NCBI RefSeq assembly: GCF_029457495.1 | Contig: NZ_CP120361.1 | Coordinates: 2,806,001-2,870,000, forward strand | Source: Chelativorans sp. AA-79 | GTDB taxonomy: Bacteria; Pseudomonadota; Alphaproteobacteria; Rhizobiales; Rhizobiaceae | Reading direction: 5' to 3' | DNA length: 64,000 bases | Shown: positions 34,963 through 42,781 of the stretch, piece after piece | Layout of the letters: each line of letters starts with the position of its first letter | Position numbering within the stretch: the stretch's first letter is position 1 | Translations under genes and position numbers: made by a program | The notes under the pieces: model-generated | Told to the model about the DNA's origin: nothing | Databases searched by the model: none | Seen by the model: only the letters and a program-made list of their open reading frames with translations

Positions 34963-35898
34963 CTACATCTCCTTCCTGAGATCGACCACGCGCAGCAGCG
35001 CCGTGATCACCGCGGCGATGACGACGGTGAGGATGACGCCCGCGACCGAGGCGAACGCCCATTTGAGCGAGCCCACCTGCGACACGATGATGTTGCCGAG
35101 CAGATTGACCTTGCGGCCCGACAGCGATGCGGCGGTGGCGAACTCACCGAGGACCATGACCGACACGAAGATCGCGCCGACGATCACGCCCGGCAGCGAC
35201 AGCGGCAGGATGATCTTCAAGAAAATGCGCCCGAAGCCCGCACCCAGATCGCGTGCAGCCTCGATGATGCTGGGATCGATCCGGCTCAGCATGAAGGTGA
35301 TCGGCCCTACCATGAAGACGCAGTAAATCTGCGTCATGCCGATCAGCACCGCGAATTCGGAAAACAGGAGGGTGGTCAGCGGCGCATCGATGATGCCCAG
35401 CTTCATAAGGATCATGTTGATCGCGCCTTCCGTGCCCAGCATTGGGCGCCAGGCAATGACGCGGATCAGGAAGGAGGTCCAGAACGGAATGATGCAGATG
35501 ATGAGGAGCGCCGTTTGGAGCGTCTGGTTTCGCACCATCAGGCCGATGAAGAGCGCCACCGGGTAACCGATGACCAGTGTGGCCGCAAGCACGATCGCCC
35601 AGACCCGAACCGTGGTCCACGCGGCGGAGAGATAGGTGGAGCTCGTCAGAAAGCGCACCCAGCTGTCCGTGGTCAGTGTCGGTTCGATGGTGAAGGTGGT
35701 TTGCGTCCAGAAGGATACGTAAACCACCATCATCATCGGCAGGACCATGAAGAGCGCCATCCAGAGAACACCCGGACTGATCAGGACCAGCGCCTTGCGG
35801 CGCTCCTGGCGGGCACGGCGTTCCGCCGGCGACAGGCCGTTTTCTGCGCCGAGTGGGGGCGTGGCGCTTTGCACCTGCTCGCCGGCAATTTCCATCAT
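34963..35898 (-). CDS. Spermidine/putrescine-type ABC transporter permease (PotB-like)
   Basis: 311 aa. A polar N-terminus of ~35 residues precedes the first membrane segment (LISPGVLWMALFMVLPMMMV); the EAA loop is IEAARDLGAGFGRIFLKIILP near residue 215. Overlaps the ATPase stop by 4 bp. With the PotC-like protein it forms the membrane channel of this importer. Confidence 0.9.
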   Translation of the reverse strand: MMEIAGEQVQSATPPLGAENGLSPAERRARQERRKALVLISPGVLWMALFMVLPMMMVVYVSFWTQTTFTIEPTLTTDSWVRFLTSSTYLSAAWTTVRVWAIVLAATLVIGYPVALFIGLMVRNQTLQTALLIICIIPFWTSFLIRVIAWRPMLGTEGAINMILMKLGIIDAPLTTLLFSEFAVLIGMTQIYCVFMVGPITFMLSRIDPSIIEAARDLGAGFGRIFLKIILPLSLPGVIVGAIFVSVMVLGEFATAASLSGRKVNLLGNIIVSQVGSLKWAFASVAGVILTVVIAAVITALLRVVDLRKEM

Positions 35899-36968
35899 GC
35901 GGCCCTCTCGAGAAATGGGATGACGTCCTCCGGGTCGAATGTGAGGTCGTAAAGCTCGTCCTTTGTGAAACTTGGTGGCTGGGGCCCGCTCAGATGCGCA
36001 ACCACCTGCAGCAATGCCCCGTCCTCCATTCGAAAGAAGGAGAGCACCGTTGCACCGGTGAACTCGCTGGCAATGAAGCGCGCCGGCAGCGAAACGGCGG
36101 AGGCGTTGCCCGCCTGCTTGACGGCGACGCGATCGAAACGCAGCGCCACTTCGACTGGAGTTCCATCGGGCGGCGCTACACCGCCTGGCAGCGGAAACCG
36201 AGCGGCCTGCGAGCGGAACTCGCCCCGTTCGGCCCTGCCCGCAAGGATGTTGTATGCATTCAGGTGGCGCGCCACATCGGCGTTGCGCGGCGCGGCAAAA
36301 AGAGAGGATGCCGGCGCGATCTGGGCGATGGAGCCGGCCGACAACACCGCAACCGTGTCGCCCATCAAAAGAGCCTCTGTCTCGCTGCCCGTGACATGCA
36401 GGAACGTGACCTTCAGGCGTTCACGAATGGCGCGCAACTCATCGCACATGCGCTCCCGCAAGTTTGCATCGAGGGCGCCGAGAGGTTCATCAAGCAGCAC
36501 CAGCCGCGGCTCCGTCACGAGCGTGCGCGCAAGGGCGACACGCTGGCGCTGCCCGCCGGAAATCGCCGTGACTTTCCGCTGTTCCAAGCCCTCCAGCCCA
36601 ACCAGATGGACGACATCGGCGACACGACGGCGAACGTCCGCAGCGTCGGAGACGGGATCGTCGTCCCGGTAACGCAGGCCGAAGGCGATATTGTCTTCGA
36701 CACTCAGATGCGGAAACAGGGCGAAGTTCTGGAACACGAAGCCGATGCCCCGCTTATGCGGGGCCACGCCGTCAAGACGCTTGCCGTCGAAAGTGACGGT
36801 GCCGCTGTCGGGCTCTTCAAACCCGGCGATGACCCGCAAGAGCGTGGTCTTGCCGCTGCCGCTGGCTCCCAGCAGGGAGACATAGGCATTGTCCGGGACA
36901 GCGATGCTCAAGCCGTCGAGCGCGGCAACGTCGCCATACCGCTTCGTGACTGAACTCAATGAGAGCAA
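35895..36968 (-). CDS. ABC transporter ATP-binding protein with substituted H-loop
   Basis: 357 aa, PotA-like with a C-terminal TOBE region. Walker A GASGSGKTT, Q-loop FQNFALFPH, signature ISGGQRQRVALART and Walker B LVLLDEPLGALD are intact. The H-loop, normally T-H-D/A, reads HVTGSETEAL, so the switch His is Gly194 (confirmed on the nucleotides). The start is a TTG preceded by GGAGG at 5 bases; no early in-frame ATG exists. First gene of the operon. It may work as the non-hydrolysing partner of the canonical ATPase at 30152-31240. Confidence 0.87.
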   Translation of the reverse strand: MLSLSSVTKRYGDVAALDGLSIAVPDNAYVSLLGASGSGKTTLLRVIAGFEEPDSGTVTFDGKRLDGVAPHKRGIGFVFQNFALFPHLSVEDNIAFGLRYRDDDPVSDAADVRRRVADVVHLVGLEGLEQRKVTAISGGQRQRVALARTLVTEPRLVLLDEPLGALDANLRERMCDELRAIRERLKVTFLHVTGSETEALLMGDTVAVLSAGSIAQIAPASSLFAAPRNADVARHLNAYNILAGRAERGEFRSQAARFPLPGGVAPPDGTPVEVALRFDRVAVKQAGNASAVSLPARFIASEFTGATVLSFFRMEDGALLQVVAHLSGPQPPSFTKDELYDLTFDPEDVIPFLERAA

Positions 36969-37313
36969 GCTTTCCTCCCGGCTTCTGATGTGCCATCATC
37001 GAAAATGATGATGTATACAAACACATTTTTTCTCGACCGCGCAAGCCGCGCAGTCATTTTCTTTTCATGTGGACTTCCGTGCGAGCGAGCGCCGAGTTTG
37101 TCCTCGGTTTTCAGCGCATGGGGCCGGGTACTCCGCAAACAGGGGATGTTCGGGCGGGTGACGAGCGGCGAGATCGGAAAAATTTGTGCAGGCGCCTAGA
37201 AAATGGCCGGAACCCTGCTTAAAAAATGATCTTTGTATTCCCGTATTTGTTTCCTTGGTCGTATTTTCGATGGAAGCGCGCAGCGAGAATCGCCAAAACC
37301 GGAACCAGACTCT
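36969..37313. promoter_or_regulatory. 345-bp divergent promoter region of the transporter operon and GntR gene
   Basis: No gene recognised. The ATPase-proximal part holds CATCAT-CGAAA-ATGATG (36994-37010) and the palindrome TGTATACA (37012-37019), which fits a GntR-family operator. An AT-rich patch follows to about 37040. Confidence 0.5.
37012..37019. promoter_or_regulatory. TGTATACA palindrome, candidate GntR operator
   Basis: Perfect 8-bp palindrome about 45 bases upstream of the operon's first start codon and about 295 bases upstream of the GntR gene. FadR/VanR-type GntR proteins commonly bind TGTATACA-like sites. Confidence 0.45.
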
Positions 37314-38327
37314 ATGACCCGGATCGCAATGACCTCCTCGCAATCGCTTCCCAGAACCCCGCTTTATCTTTCGGCCGCCGAGACGATTCGCGCCAACATC
37401 AAGGCGGGGATTCTGATGCGCGGGCTGGTACTGCTCGAGGGGCCTATCGCCGAACTCCTCAAGATCTCGCGCAGTTCGGTGAAACGCGCGCTCGCGCTGC
37501 TCGAAGAAGATGGAACCGTGAGCCGTTTCGATGGGCGCGGCTATCTCGTCGGCCCGCCGGATGCCGGCATCACCCCGGTGCGCACGGATATCAAAACGCT
37601 CGATCTGCTGGTCGAAGAAGCTCATGACGAATCCCTCAACAGGCCCAATTGGAGGCGCATTCACGATCAGGTGGAGAGCGATGTGTCCTCCTGTCTGGTG
37701 TTCGGCCAATACCGGATCGTCGAGAACGACCTGGCGGCATATTTCGACGTCAGCCGCACCGTCATTCGCGATGTTCTAGGTCGCCTGCAGGAACGCGGAC
37801 TTGTCACCAAGAGTTCGACATCGCGCTGGCTGGTGGGCCCGCTGACGGCACAATCGATCAAGGACAAGTTCGAATTGCGTGCTATCCTTGAGGTGGCGGC
37901 CTTGCGTTCGGCCGCTCCCTTCGTCGACAAGATTGCGCTGGAGCGTCTTTGCAAGAAGATGGAGGAAACCGAGCGGGAAGCCGGTCCCATAAAGGCTGCG
38001 CGTTGGTTCGAACTCGTCAACGCCTTCATCGATCTGGCCATCCTCTCCACCCCCAATCGTGACCTGCGGACGCTGATCTCCAACAATTTGAAGACCTTGC
38101 AGGCTTCTCAGAAGGCGCTCTTCAATCTCGGCCTTTCGGGCGACTCCCTGTCGATCCGCGAGATCCGGATGATCGGAGAGTTGCTTATCGTCGACGCAAC
38201 GCAGAGCGCAGCCGAACTCCTGGAAAATCACCTCTCCAAGTCACGCGACCGCACGATCGCGCAGCTCAAGATCGTTGCCGTCCTGCCCCAGCCGGGGCAT
38301 CTGGCCCCTTATCTCATTCCTGCATGA
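37314..38327 (+). CDS. GntR-family regulator with two winged-helix domains and an FCD domain
   Basis: 337 aa. Two successive winged-helix units can be read: residues ~12-80 (AAETIRANIKAGILM ... SRSSVKRALALLEEDGTV) and ~105-170 (IHDQVESDVSSCLVFGQ ... VSRTVIRDVLGRLQERGLV). A helical FCD-like ligand domain follows (KFELRAILEVAALRSAAP and on). Ordinary FadR-type GntR proteins have one winged helix and ~230-250 aa. The first domain lacks the usual N-terminal 'Y.QI...I..G.L.PG' pattern but keeps the recognition-helix region. ATG 37314 has only a weak ribosome site. Divergent from the transporter operon it probably controls. Confidence 0.82.
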   Translation: MTRIAMTSSQSLPRTPLYLSAAETIRANIKAGILMRGLVLLEGPIAELLKISRSSVKRALALLEEDGTVSRFDGRGYLVGPPDAGITPVRTDIKTLDLLVEEAHDESLNRPNWRRIHDQVESDVSSCLVFGQYRIVENDLAAYFDVSRTVIRDVLGRLQERGLVTKSSTSRWLVGPLTAQSIKDKFELRAILEVAALRSAAPFVDKIALERLCKKMEETEREAGPIKAARWFELVNAFIDLAILSTPNRDLRTLISNNLKTLQASQKALFNLGLSGDSLSIREIRMIGELLIVDATQSAAELLENHLSKSRDRTIAQLKIVAVLPQPGHLAPYLIPA

Positions 38328-38356
38328 GGCGCGGTTCGCGACCCGGGCGGTAGCTG

Positions 38357-39331
38357 CTATTGCAGCGTTGTTCTAAGACGGTCGAGCATCGCTGCCCGCG
38401 CCTTGCGAGCGGTGTGTGCTTCCTCCATCGTCACCCTGCGGAAGCGCGAAGATGTGTTGGGCTGCAGTTGGCCGATCAAATCCATATCGGCCGAGATCAC
38501 AGTCCCGATCATGAAATACCCTCCGCCCGAGACCGCATCGCGGTGAAGGATGATGGGTTCGGTACCGCCAGGTACCTGAACCGACCCGTAGGGATAACAG
38601 CTGTCGACGATGTTCGACGGGTCGGATCCTGCGCCAAAGGGTTGCTTGCGTTCGACGAATTCCAACGGGGTGCCGCCGCGGAAGCGATAGCCCATGCGGT
38701 CCGCTTCCGGTGCGACCTTCCACTCCTCTTCGAAAAAGCGGTCGAGCGAGGACTTGGTGACGCGATGATCGTAGAGCCCGGGGAGGATGCGCAGTTCGGC
38801 CGAAACGCGGAGCTCGCGGCGCAACTCGCCGGGCACCGTCCGGCCGCTGACCGCATGGTTCGACGGCGTTCCGACCGGCAACTCGTCACCTGCGGCGACG
38901 GCGCGTCCTTTGAAGCCGCCGAGCGCACCGATCGGATATGTGGAGCGGCTGCCCAACGCCAGCGGCACATCGATGCCGCCGGCGACGGCGATATAGATGC
39001 GCGCCCCGGCCGTGAGGAAATCGAAGCTCAGGACCTGGCCGGCCTTGACGGGAAGTGCGGTCCAGCCAGGCTGCGCTTCACCGTCAATCTTGAGCGGCAT
39101 GTCCGCGCCTGTGACGGCGATGACGCTGTCGCTCTGGAATTCCAATGTCGGCCCGACAAAGACGGCTTCCAGTCCGGCATCTCCTTCGCCGTTTCCAACC
39201 AGCAGGTTGGCCGCACGCATCGCGTAACGGTCCATCGCGCCGGAGACGGGAATGCCGAGATGAAAATAACCGGGTCGTCCCAGATCCTGCACGCTGGTCA
39301 ATAGGCCGGAATTGAGCACTTTAATCGCCAT
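38357..39331 (-). CDS. pxpC: 5-oxoprolinase subunit C / biotin-dependent carboxyltransferase domain protein
   Basis: 324 aa KipA/PxpC family protein. The opening IKVLNSGLLTSVQDLGRPGY is the family signature and FGVP-like HLGIPVSGAMD follows. KipA-type domains are also the carboxyltransferase half of urea amidolyase. With PxpA and PxpB it forms ATP-dependent 5-oxoprolinase in E. coli (5-oxoproline to glutamate). Here it is the last gene after accB, accC and pxpB; it overlaps pxpB by 11 bp. Confidence 0.9.
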   Translation of the reverse strand: MAIKVLNSGLLTSVQDLGRPGYFHLGIPVSGAMDRYAMRAANLLVGNGEGDAGLEAVFVGPTLEFQSDSVIAVTGADMPLKIDGEAQPGWTALPVKAGQVLSFDFLTAGARIYIAVAGGIDVPLALGSRSTYPIGALGGFKGRAVAAGDELPVGTPSNHAVSGRTVPGELRRELRVSAELRILPGLYDHRVTKSSLDRFFEEEWKVAPEADRMGYRFRGGTPLEFVERKQPFGAGSDPSNIVDSCYPYGSVQVPGGTEPIILHRDAVSGGGYFMIGTVISADMDLIGQLQPNTSSRFRRVTMEEAHTARKARAAMLDRLRTTLQ

Positions 39332-40196
39332 TGATCATGCCCTCCAGCCGTGCGTTGTAGCCCTTGATATCAGCGCTGAAAGCTCGAAGGTCGAAGTCCA
39401 CATCGCAGATCTTCGGCCGGAAGGTGTTGCGCGCAACGGCTTCAACCATCCGGTCGTATTCGTCGCGGTCTATGGGCTTGAACTTCACGATGTCGCCGGG
39501 CTGAAAGAAAACCATGAAGTCTTCCAGATAGCTGGTCTTCTGATCCGGGTCGAAGATCGGCATCGGGGTGATGCCGAACATCTGATAGCCGCCGGCCCCG
39601 CGCACCGAATAAATGCAGGAGAAGCAGCCTCCATAACCGACCGTCAGTTTCGGGGTGTCGGTGCGCGGTCGCAGATATTTCGGCACCTGAATCTGCCGCT
39701 CGCGCTCGACCATCTGGTACATGAAAGGCAAGCCGGCGACAAAGCCGACCATGGAGACGAACCATGGCGAACCCGAATGCGCGGCGATGAAATCTTCGAC
39801 AGAGTCGTACCCGTTGATGCGCGCCGCGTATTCGAGGTCGGTCGCCCGCGGATCCTGATGGCGCTCGCGGAACCGCATCAGCGTCTCATGCGTCCAGGGA
39901 TCCTGATAATAGACGGGGATCTCGATCAGACGGGTTTCAAGAACCGGATCGGAACCTTCGGCCTGTGCTTCGATGGACCGTACTTCTCTCAAAAGCGCGT
40001 CCGGCGAGATGACGTCGGGATTGAACTTCACTTGAAAGGAGGCATTCGCCGGACAGATTTCCGTGACGCCCTCCATGGCACGCTCGGCGATGATGCGGGT
40101 CATCGACAGGCTCTTGAAAAAGGCGTCGAGCGACATCTCCTCGTCGACTTCGACGAACAGATGCTCATCCCCGCCGAACGTATATCGCGGCTTCAT
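39321..40196 (-). CDS. pxpB: 5-oxoprolinase subunit B / KipI-like protein
   Basis: 291 aa. The KipI/PxpB fold is seen from GYGGCFSCIYSVRGAGGYQM and FQPGDIVKFKPIDRDEYD; the protein is longer than E. coli PxpB (~220 aa) with an extra ~60 residues in the middle (YQDPWTHETLMRFRERHQDP). ATG 40196 overlaps the accC stop by 4 bp; a longer in-frame stretch lies wholly inside accC. Partner of PxpC in a two-protein carboxyltransferase/hydrolase unit. Confidence 0.9.
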   Translation of the reverse strand: MKPRYTFGGDEHLFVEVDEEMSLDAFFKSLSMTRIIAERAMEGVTEICPANASFQVKFNPDVISPDALLREVRSIEAQAEGSDPVLETRLIEIPVYYQDPWTHETLMRFRERHQDPRATDLEYAARINGYDSVEDFIAAHSGSPWFVSMVGFVAGLPFMYQMVERERQIQVPKYLRPRTDTPKLTVGYGGCFSCIYSVRGAGGYQMFGITPMPIFDPDQKTSYLEDFMVFFQPGDIVKFKPIDRDEYDRMVEAVARNTFRPKICDVDFDLRAFSADIKGYNARLEGMINGD

Positions 40197-41581
40197 CAGG
40201 CGTTCTCCGTAGCGGTCGCGGCTTTGCTCAGCGGGGCGCCGGCAAGCCAGCCTTCCAGGTACTTCGTGTTGATCGCCCCCTCGGCCACATCCGGATTGGC
40301 AACGAGGGCCATGTGCAGGGGAATCGTGGTCTTGATACCGCCGATGGAAAGTGTCGCGAGCGCTTCCCTCATGCGCTGGATCGCCGAGCGGCGGTCGGCG
40401 CCGTGCGCGATCATCTTGCCCAGCAGGGAATCGTAGAAGGGCGGAACCCAATAGCCGTCATAGAGCATCGTATCGAAGCGCAGGCCCTCCCCGTCCGGCA
40501 CCACGAGCCCGCTCACCTGGCCAGGGGACGGCATGAAGTTTGCGGCCGGATCCTCGGCATTGATGCGGCATTCCACGGCGTGCCCGTTTATGCGCACGTT
40601 CTCTTGCCTGATCGACAGTGGGGTGCCGCCGGCGATGCGGATCATTTCGGCAACGAGATCGATGCCGGTGATCATCTCCGTCACCGGATGCTCGACCTGG
40701 ATGCGGGTATTAACCTCGATGAAGTAGAAGTTCTCGGTCTCGGGGTGGTAGAGATATTCGACGGTACCCGCGCCCCTGTAGCGGACGGATCTGGCAAGCG
40801 CGACCGCACTTTCGGTCAGAGCTTTGCGCACGGCGGGTGACAGACCGAAGGCCGGTGCTTCCTCCCATACCTTCTGTCTGCGGCGCTGGAGCGAGCATTC
40901 CCGCTCGAAGCAATGGATGAAGTTGTCGCCGTCGCCCAGGATCTGAACCTCGATGTGACGCGCGTTCTCGATCACCTTTTCGATATAGAGCCCGCCGTCG
41001 CCGAAGGCCGCCTTCGCCTCGGATGAGGCCTGCGGAAACTGCTTCTCGAATTCGGCAAAGTCCCGCACGATGCGGATGCCACGCCCGCCGCCTCCGGCCG
41101 CCGCCTTGATCATCACCGGGAACCCGATCCCACGCACGAGGGCCCGTGCCTCTTCCACCCCGGAAATCCGGCCGTCGCTCCCCGGCACGGTGGGTACGCC
41201 GGCATCCCGCGCCACCTTGCGTGCTGCAACCTTGTCGCCCAGCAGGCGAATGGATTCTGCATCCGGACCGATAAAGATCATCCCGGCTTCAGTGACGGCG
41301 GCAGCGAAATCCGCGTTCTCCGACAAAAAGCCGTAACCGGGATGAATTGCGTCGACGCCTTTTTGCTTCGCGGCCCCGATGATCGCCCCGATGTCGAGAT
41401 AGGATTTCGCAGCAGGCGGCGGGCCGATCAGCACCGCATCGTCCGCCATTCTGACTGGCAGGGAGTCGGCATCTGCAGCGCTGTGCGCCTGCACCGTCCT
41501 GATGCCGAGAGCCCGAGCGGCCCGGATGATGCGCACCGCGATCTCACCCCTGTTGGCAACGAGAAGAGAGCCGATCGCCAT
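40196..41581 (-). CDS. accC: Biotin carboxylase (accessory, Pxp-linked)
   Basis: 461 aa ATP-grasp enzyme carboxylating biotin on a carrier protein with bicarbonate and ATP. ANRGEIAVRI at the start, the glycine-rich KAAAGGGGRGIRI loop, RECSLQRRRQKVWEEAPA and FIEVNTRIQVEHPVTE are all as in AccC. GGAGGGG is 8-9 bases before ATG 41581. It is coupled to pxpB by ATGA and follows the carrier gene, so it should serve the Pxp proteins rather than acetyl-CoA carboxylase, although cross-use cannot be excluded. Confidence 0.93.
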   Translation of the reverse strand: MAIGSLLVANRGEIAVRIIRAARALGIRTVQAHSAADADSLPVRMADDAVLIGPPPAAKSYLDIGAIIGAAKQKGVDAIHPGYGFLSENADFAAAVTEAGMIFIGPDAESIRLLGDKVAARKVARDAGVPTVPGSDGRISGVEEARALVRGIGFPVMIKAAAGGGGRGIRIVRDFAEFEKQFPQASSEAKAAFGDGGLYIEKVIENARHIEVQILGDGDNFIHCFERECSLQRRRQKVWEEAPAFGLSPAVRKALTESAVALARSVRYRGAGTVEYLYHPETENFYFIEVNTRIQVEHPVTEMITGIDLVAEMIRIAGGTPLSIRQENVRINGHAVECRINAEDPAANFMPSPGQVSGLVVPDGEGLRFDTMLYDGYWVPPFYDSLLGKMIAHGADRRSAIQRMREALATLSIGGIKTTIPLHMALVANPDVAEGAINTKYLEGWLAGAPLSKAATATENA

Positions 41582-41586
41582 AGGTC

Positions 41587-41829
41587 TCACCCCTCCAATT
41601 CGGCAATGACCTGCCCGGCCATCACCGCCTCGGCATCGTCAAGCAAAAAGTGGATCGATCTTCCCGAAACCGAGGCCGTGACCTCGTGGAAGCTCTTCAT
41701 CACCTCGATGAGCCCCACTGCGTCTCCAGAGGCAACGTCCTCCCCGTCCGCCTTGAAGGGTGGACTGTCCGGGGAGGGTTTCCGATAGAAAACTCCTGGC
41801 ATCGGTGCCCTGATCTCAACCTTGCTCAT
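41587..41829 (-). CDS. accB: Biotin/lipoyl carrier protein
   Basis: 80 aa biotin-carrier domain without the extra N-terminal part of AccB of fatty-acid synthesis. The biotinylated lysine is Lys45 in IEVMKSFHEV; APMPGVFYRKPSP and the C-terminal GQVIAELEG complete the hammerhead fold. The canonical motif is AMKM; the VMKS variant is typical of carriers linked to KipA-like enzymes. Overlaps pxpA by 14 bp. Confidence 0.88.
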   Translation of the reverse strand: MSKVEIRAPMPGVFYRKPSPDSPPFKADGEDVASGDAVGLIEVMKSFHEVTASVSGRSIHFLLDDAEAVMAGQVIAELEG

Positions 41830-42634
41830 GAGTATCCTCTTGTCGTTTCGGGCTCTCGCGCCCCAGGATCTGCGAAACCGGAACGATTCTGATGCCGCTT
41901 TCCGTGAGCCGCTGGCGCATGGCTGTGGCGATCTCGGCAGAGCCGAGCGTATCGGAATGAAAGCAGATGGATTCGAAGTCGATGCCGATCTCGTTGCCGG
42001 TGACGGTGGTTACCTTCCCTGTCTTGCAAGCTTTGACGACTTTCTCGGCAATTGCGTCGGGGTCGAGCCGCCCCACCCGGCGCGTGAAGACGATAGAGCC
42101 GTCATCCGCGTAGTCCCGGTCGGCGAAGAATTCGCGGATGACCGGCTGCCCCGCAGCCCTGGCGATCTCGTAGGTCACCGACATGTCCATGCAAAAGATG
42201 GCGGTGTCTGGCTGCACCTTGCGCATATAGCGCACGAACGCATCGGAGAACTCCTCGTTGACGGCGAGTTCCATATAGAGGGCGCCGTGCGGCTTCACAT
42301 GCTGCAGAACCGTGCCGTGGCGTTTGGCGAACTCACGGACGGCGCCCACCTGATAGATGATGTCGTTGACGAGTTCGGCCGTGCTGCCATCGATGCGGCG
42401 CCGACCGAAGCCCTGGAGATCGCGGTATCCCGGATGAGCGCCCACGCCCACCCCGTGCTCTGCGGCCATGCGCACCGTGCGGTCCATCAGGCTGGGATCG
42501 CCCGCGTGGAAGCCGGTGGCGATGTTGGCGGAACTGATGAGCTTTATCAGAATGTCGTCGTCGGTCTCGCGCAACTGCCACGCGCCGAAACCTTCGCCCA
42601 TGTCGCAATTCACGTCGATCGCCACGACGGCCAT
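41816..42634 (-). CDS. pxpA: 5-oxoprolinase subunit A (LamB/YcsF family)
   Basis: 272 aa. Family signature IDVNCDMGEGFGAW at the N-terminus, then SSANIATGFHAGDPSLMDRTV, GAHPGYRDLQGFGRR and KPHGALY. PxpA is the LamB-type partner needed for ATP-dependent hydrolysis of 5-oxoproline in E. coli and B. subtilis. GGGAG lies 6 bases before the ATG. First gene of the pxpA-accB-accC-pxpB-pxpC operon, divergent from a LysR gene 147 bp away. Confidence 0.93.
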   Translation of the reverse strand: MAVVAIDVNCDMGEGFGAWQLRETDDDILIKLISSANIATGFHAGDPSLMDRTVRMAAEHGVGVGAHPGYRDLQGFGRRRIDGSTAELVNDIIYQVGAVREFAKRHGTVLQHVKPHGALYMELAVNEEFSDAFVRYMRKVQPDTAIFCMDMSVTYEIARAAGQPVIREFFADRDYADDGSIVFTRRVGRLDPDAIAEKVVKACKTGKVTTVTGNEIGIDFESICFHSDTLGSAEIATAMRQRLTESGIRIVPVSQILGRESPKRQEDTHEQG

Positions 42635-42720
42635 CCGATACTCCCTTTCACCCGCGACCTTGCCGGTTCTTGGCGGGCACTTGTTCCACTCATGGGCAGA
42701 CTAGGAAGTGGGAAAGGCGA

Positions 42721-42759
42721 TTGGAAATTCTATTTTTTGATGCTGTAATATTAAAAAAT
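42721..42759 (+). promoter_or_regulatory. Promoter candidate for the LysR gene, with AT-rich dyad
   Basis: TTGGAA (42721-42726), a 17-base gap, then TGTAAT (42744-42749), 32 bases before the LysR start. The dyad ATTTTTT-N14-AAAAAAT (42732-42738 with 42753-42759) overlaps the -10 box, a plausible autoregulatory site. Confidence 0.45.
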
Positions 42760-42781
42760 CCGAAGCCCCTGGAGGGTGCCA

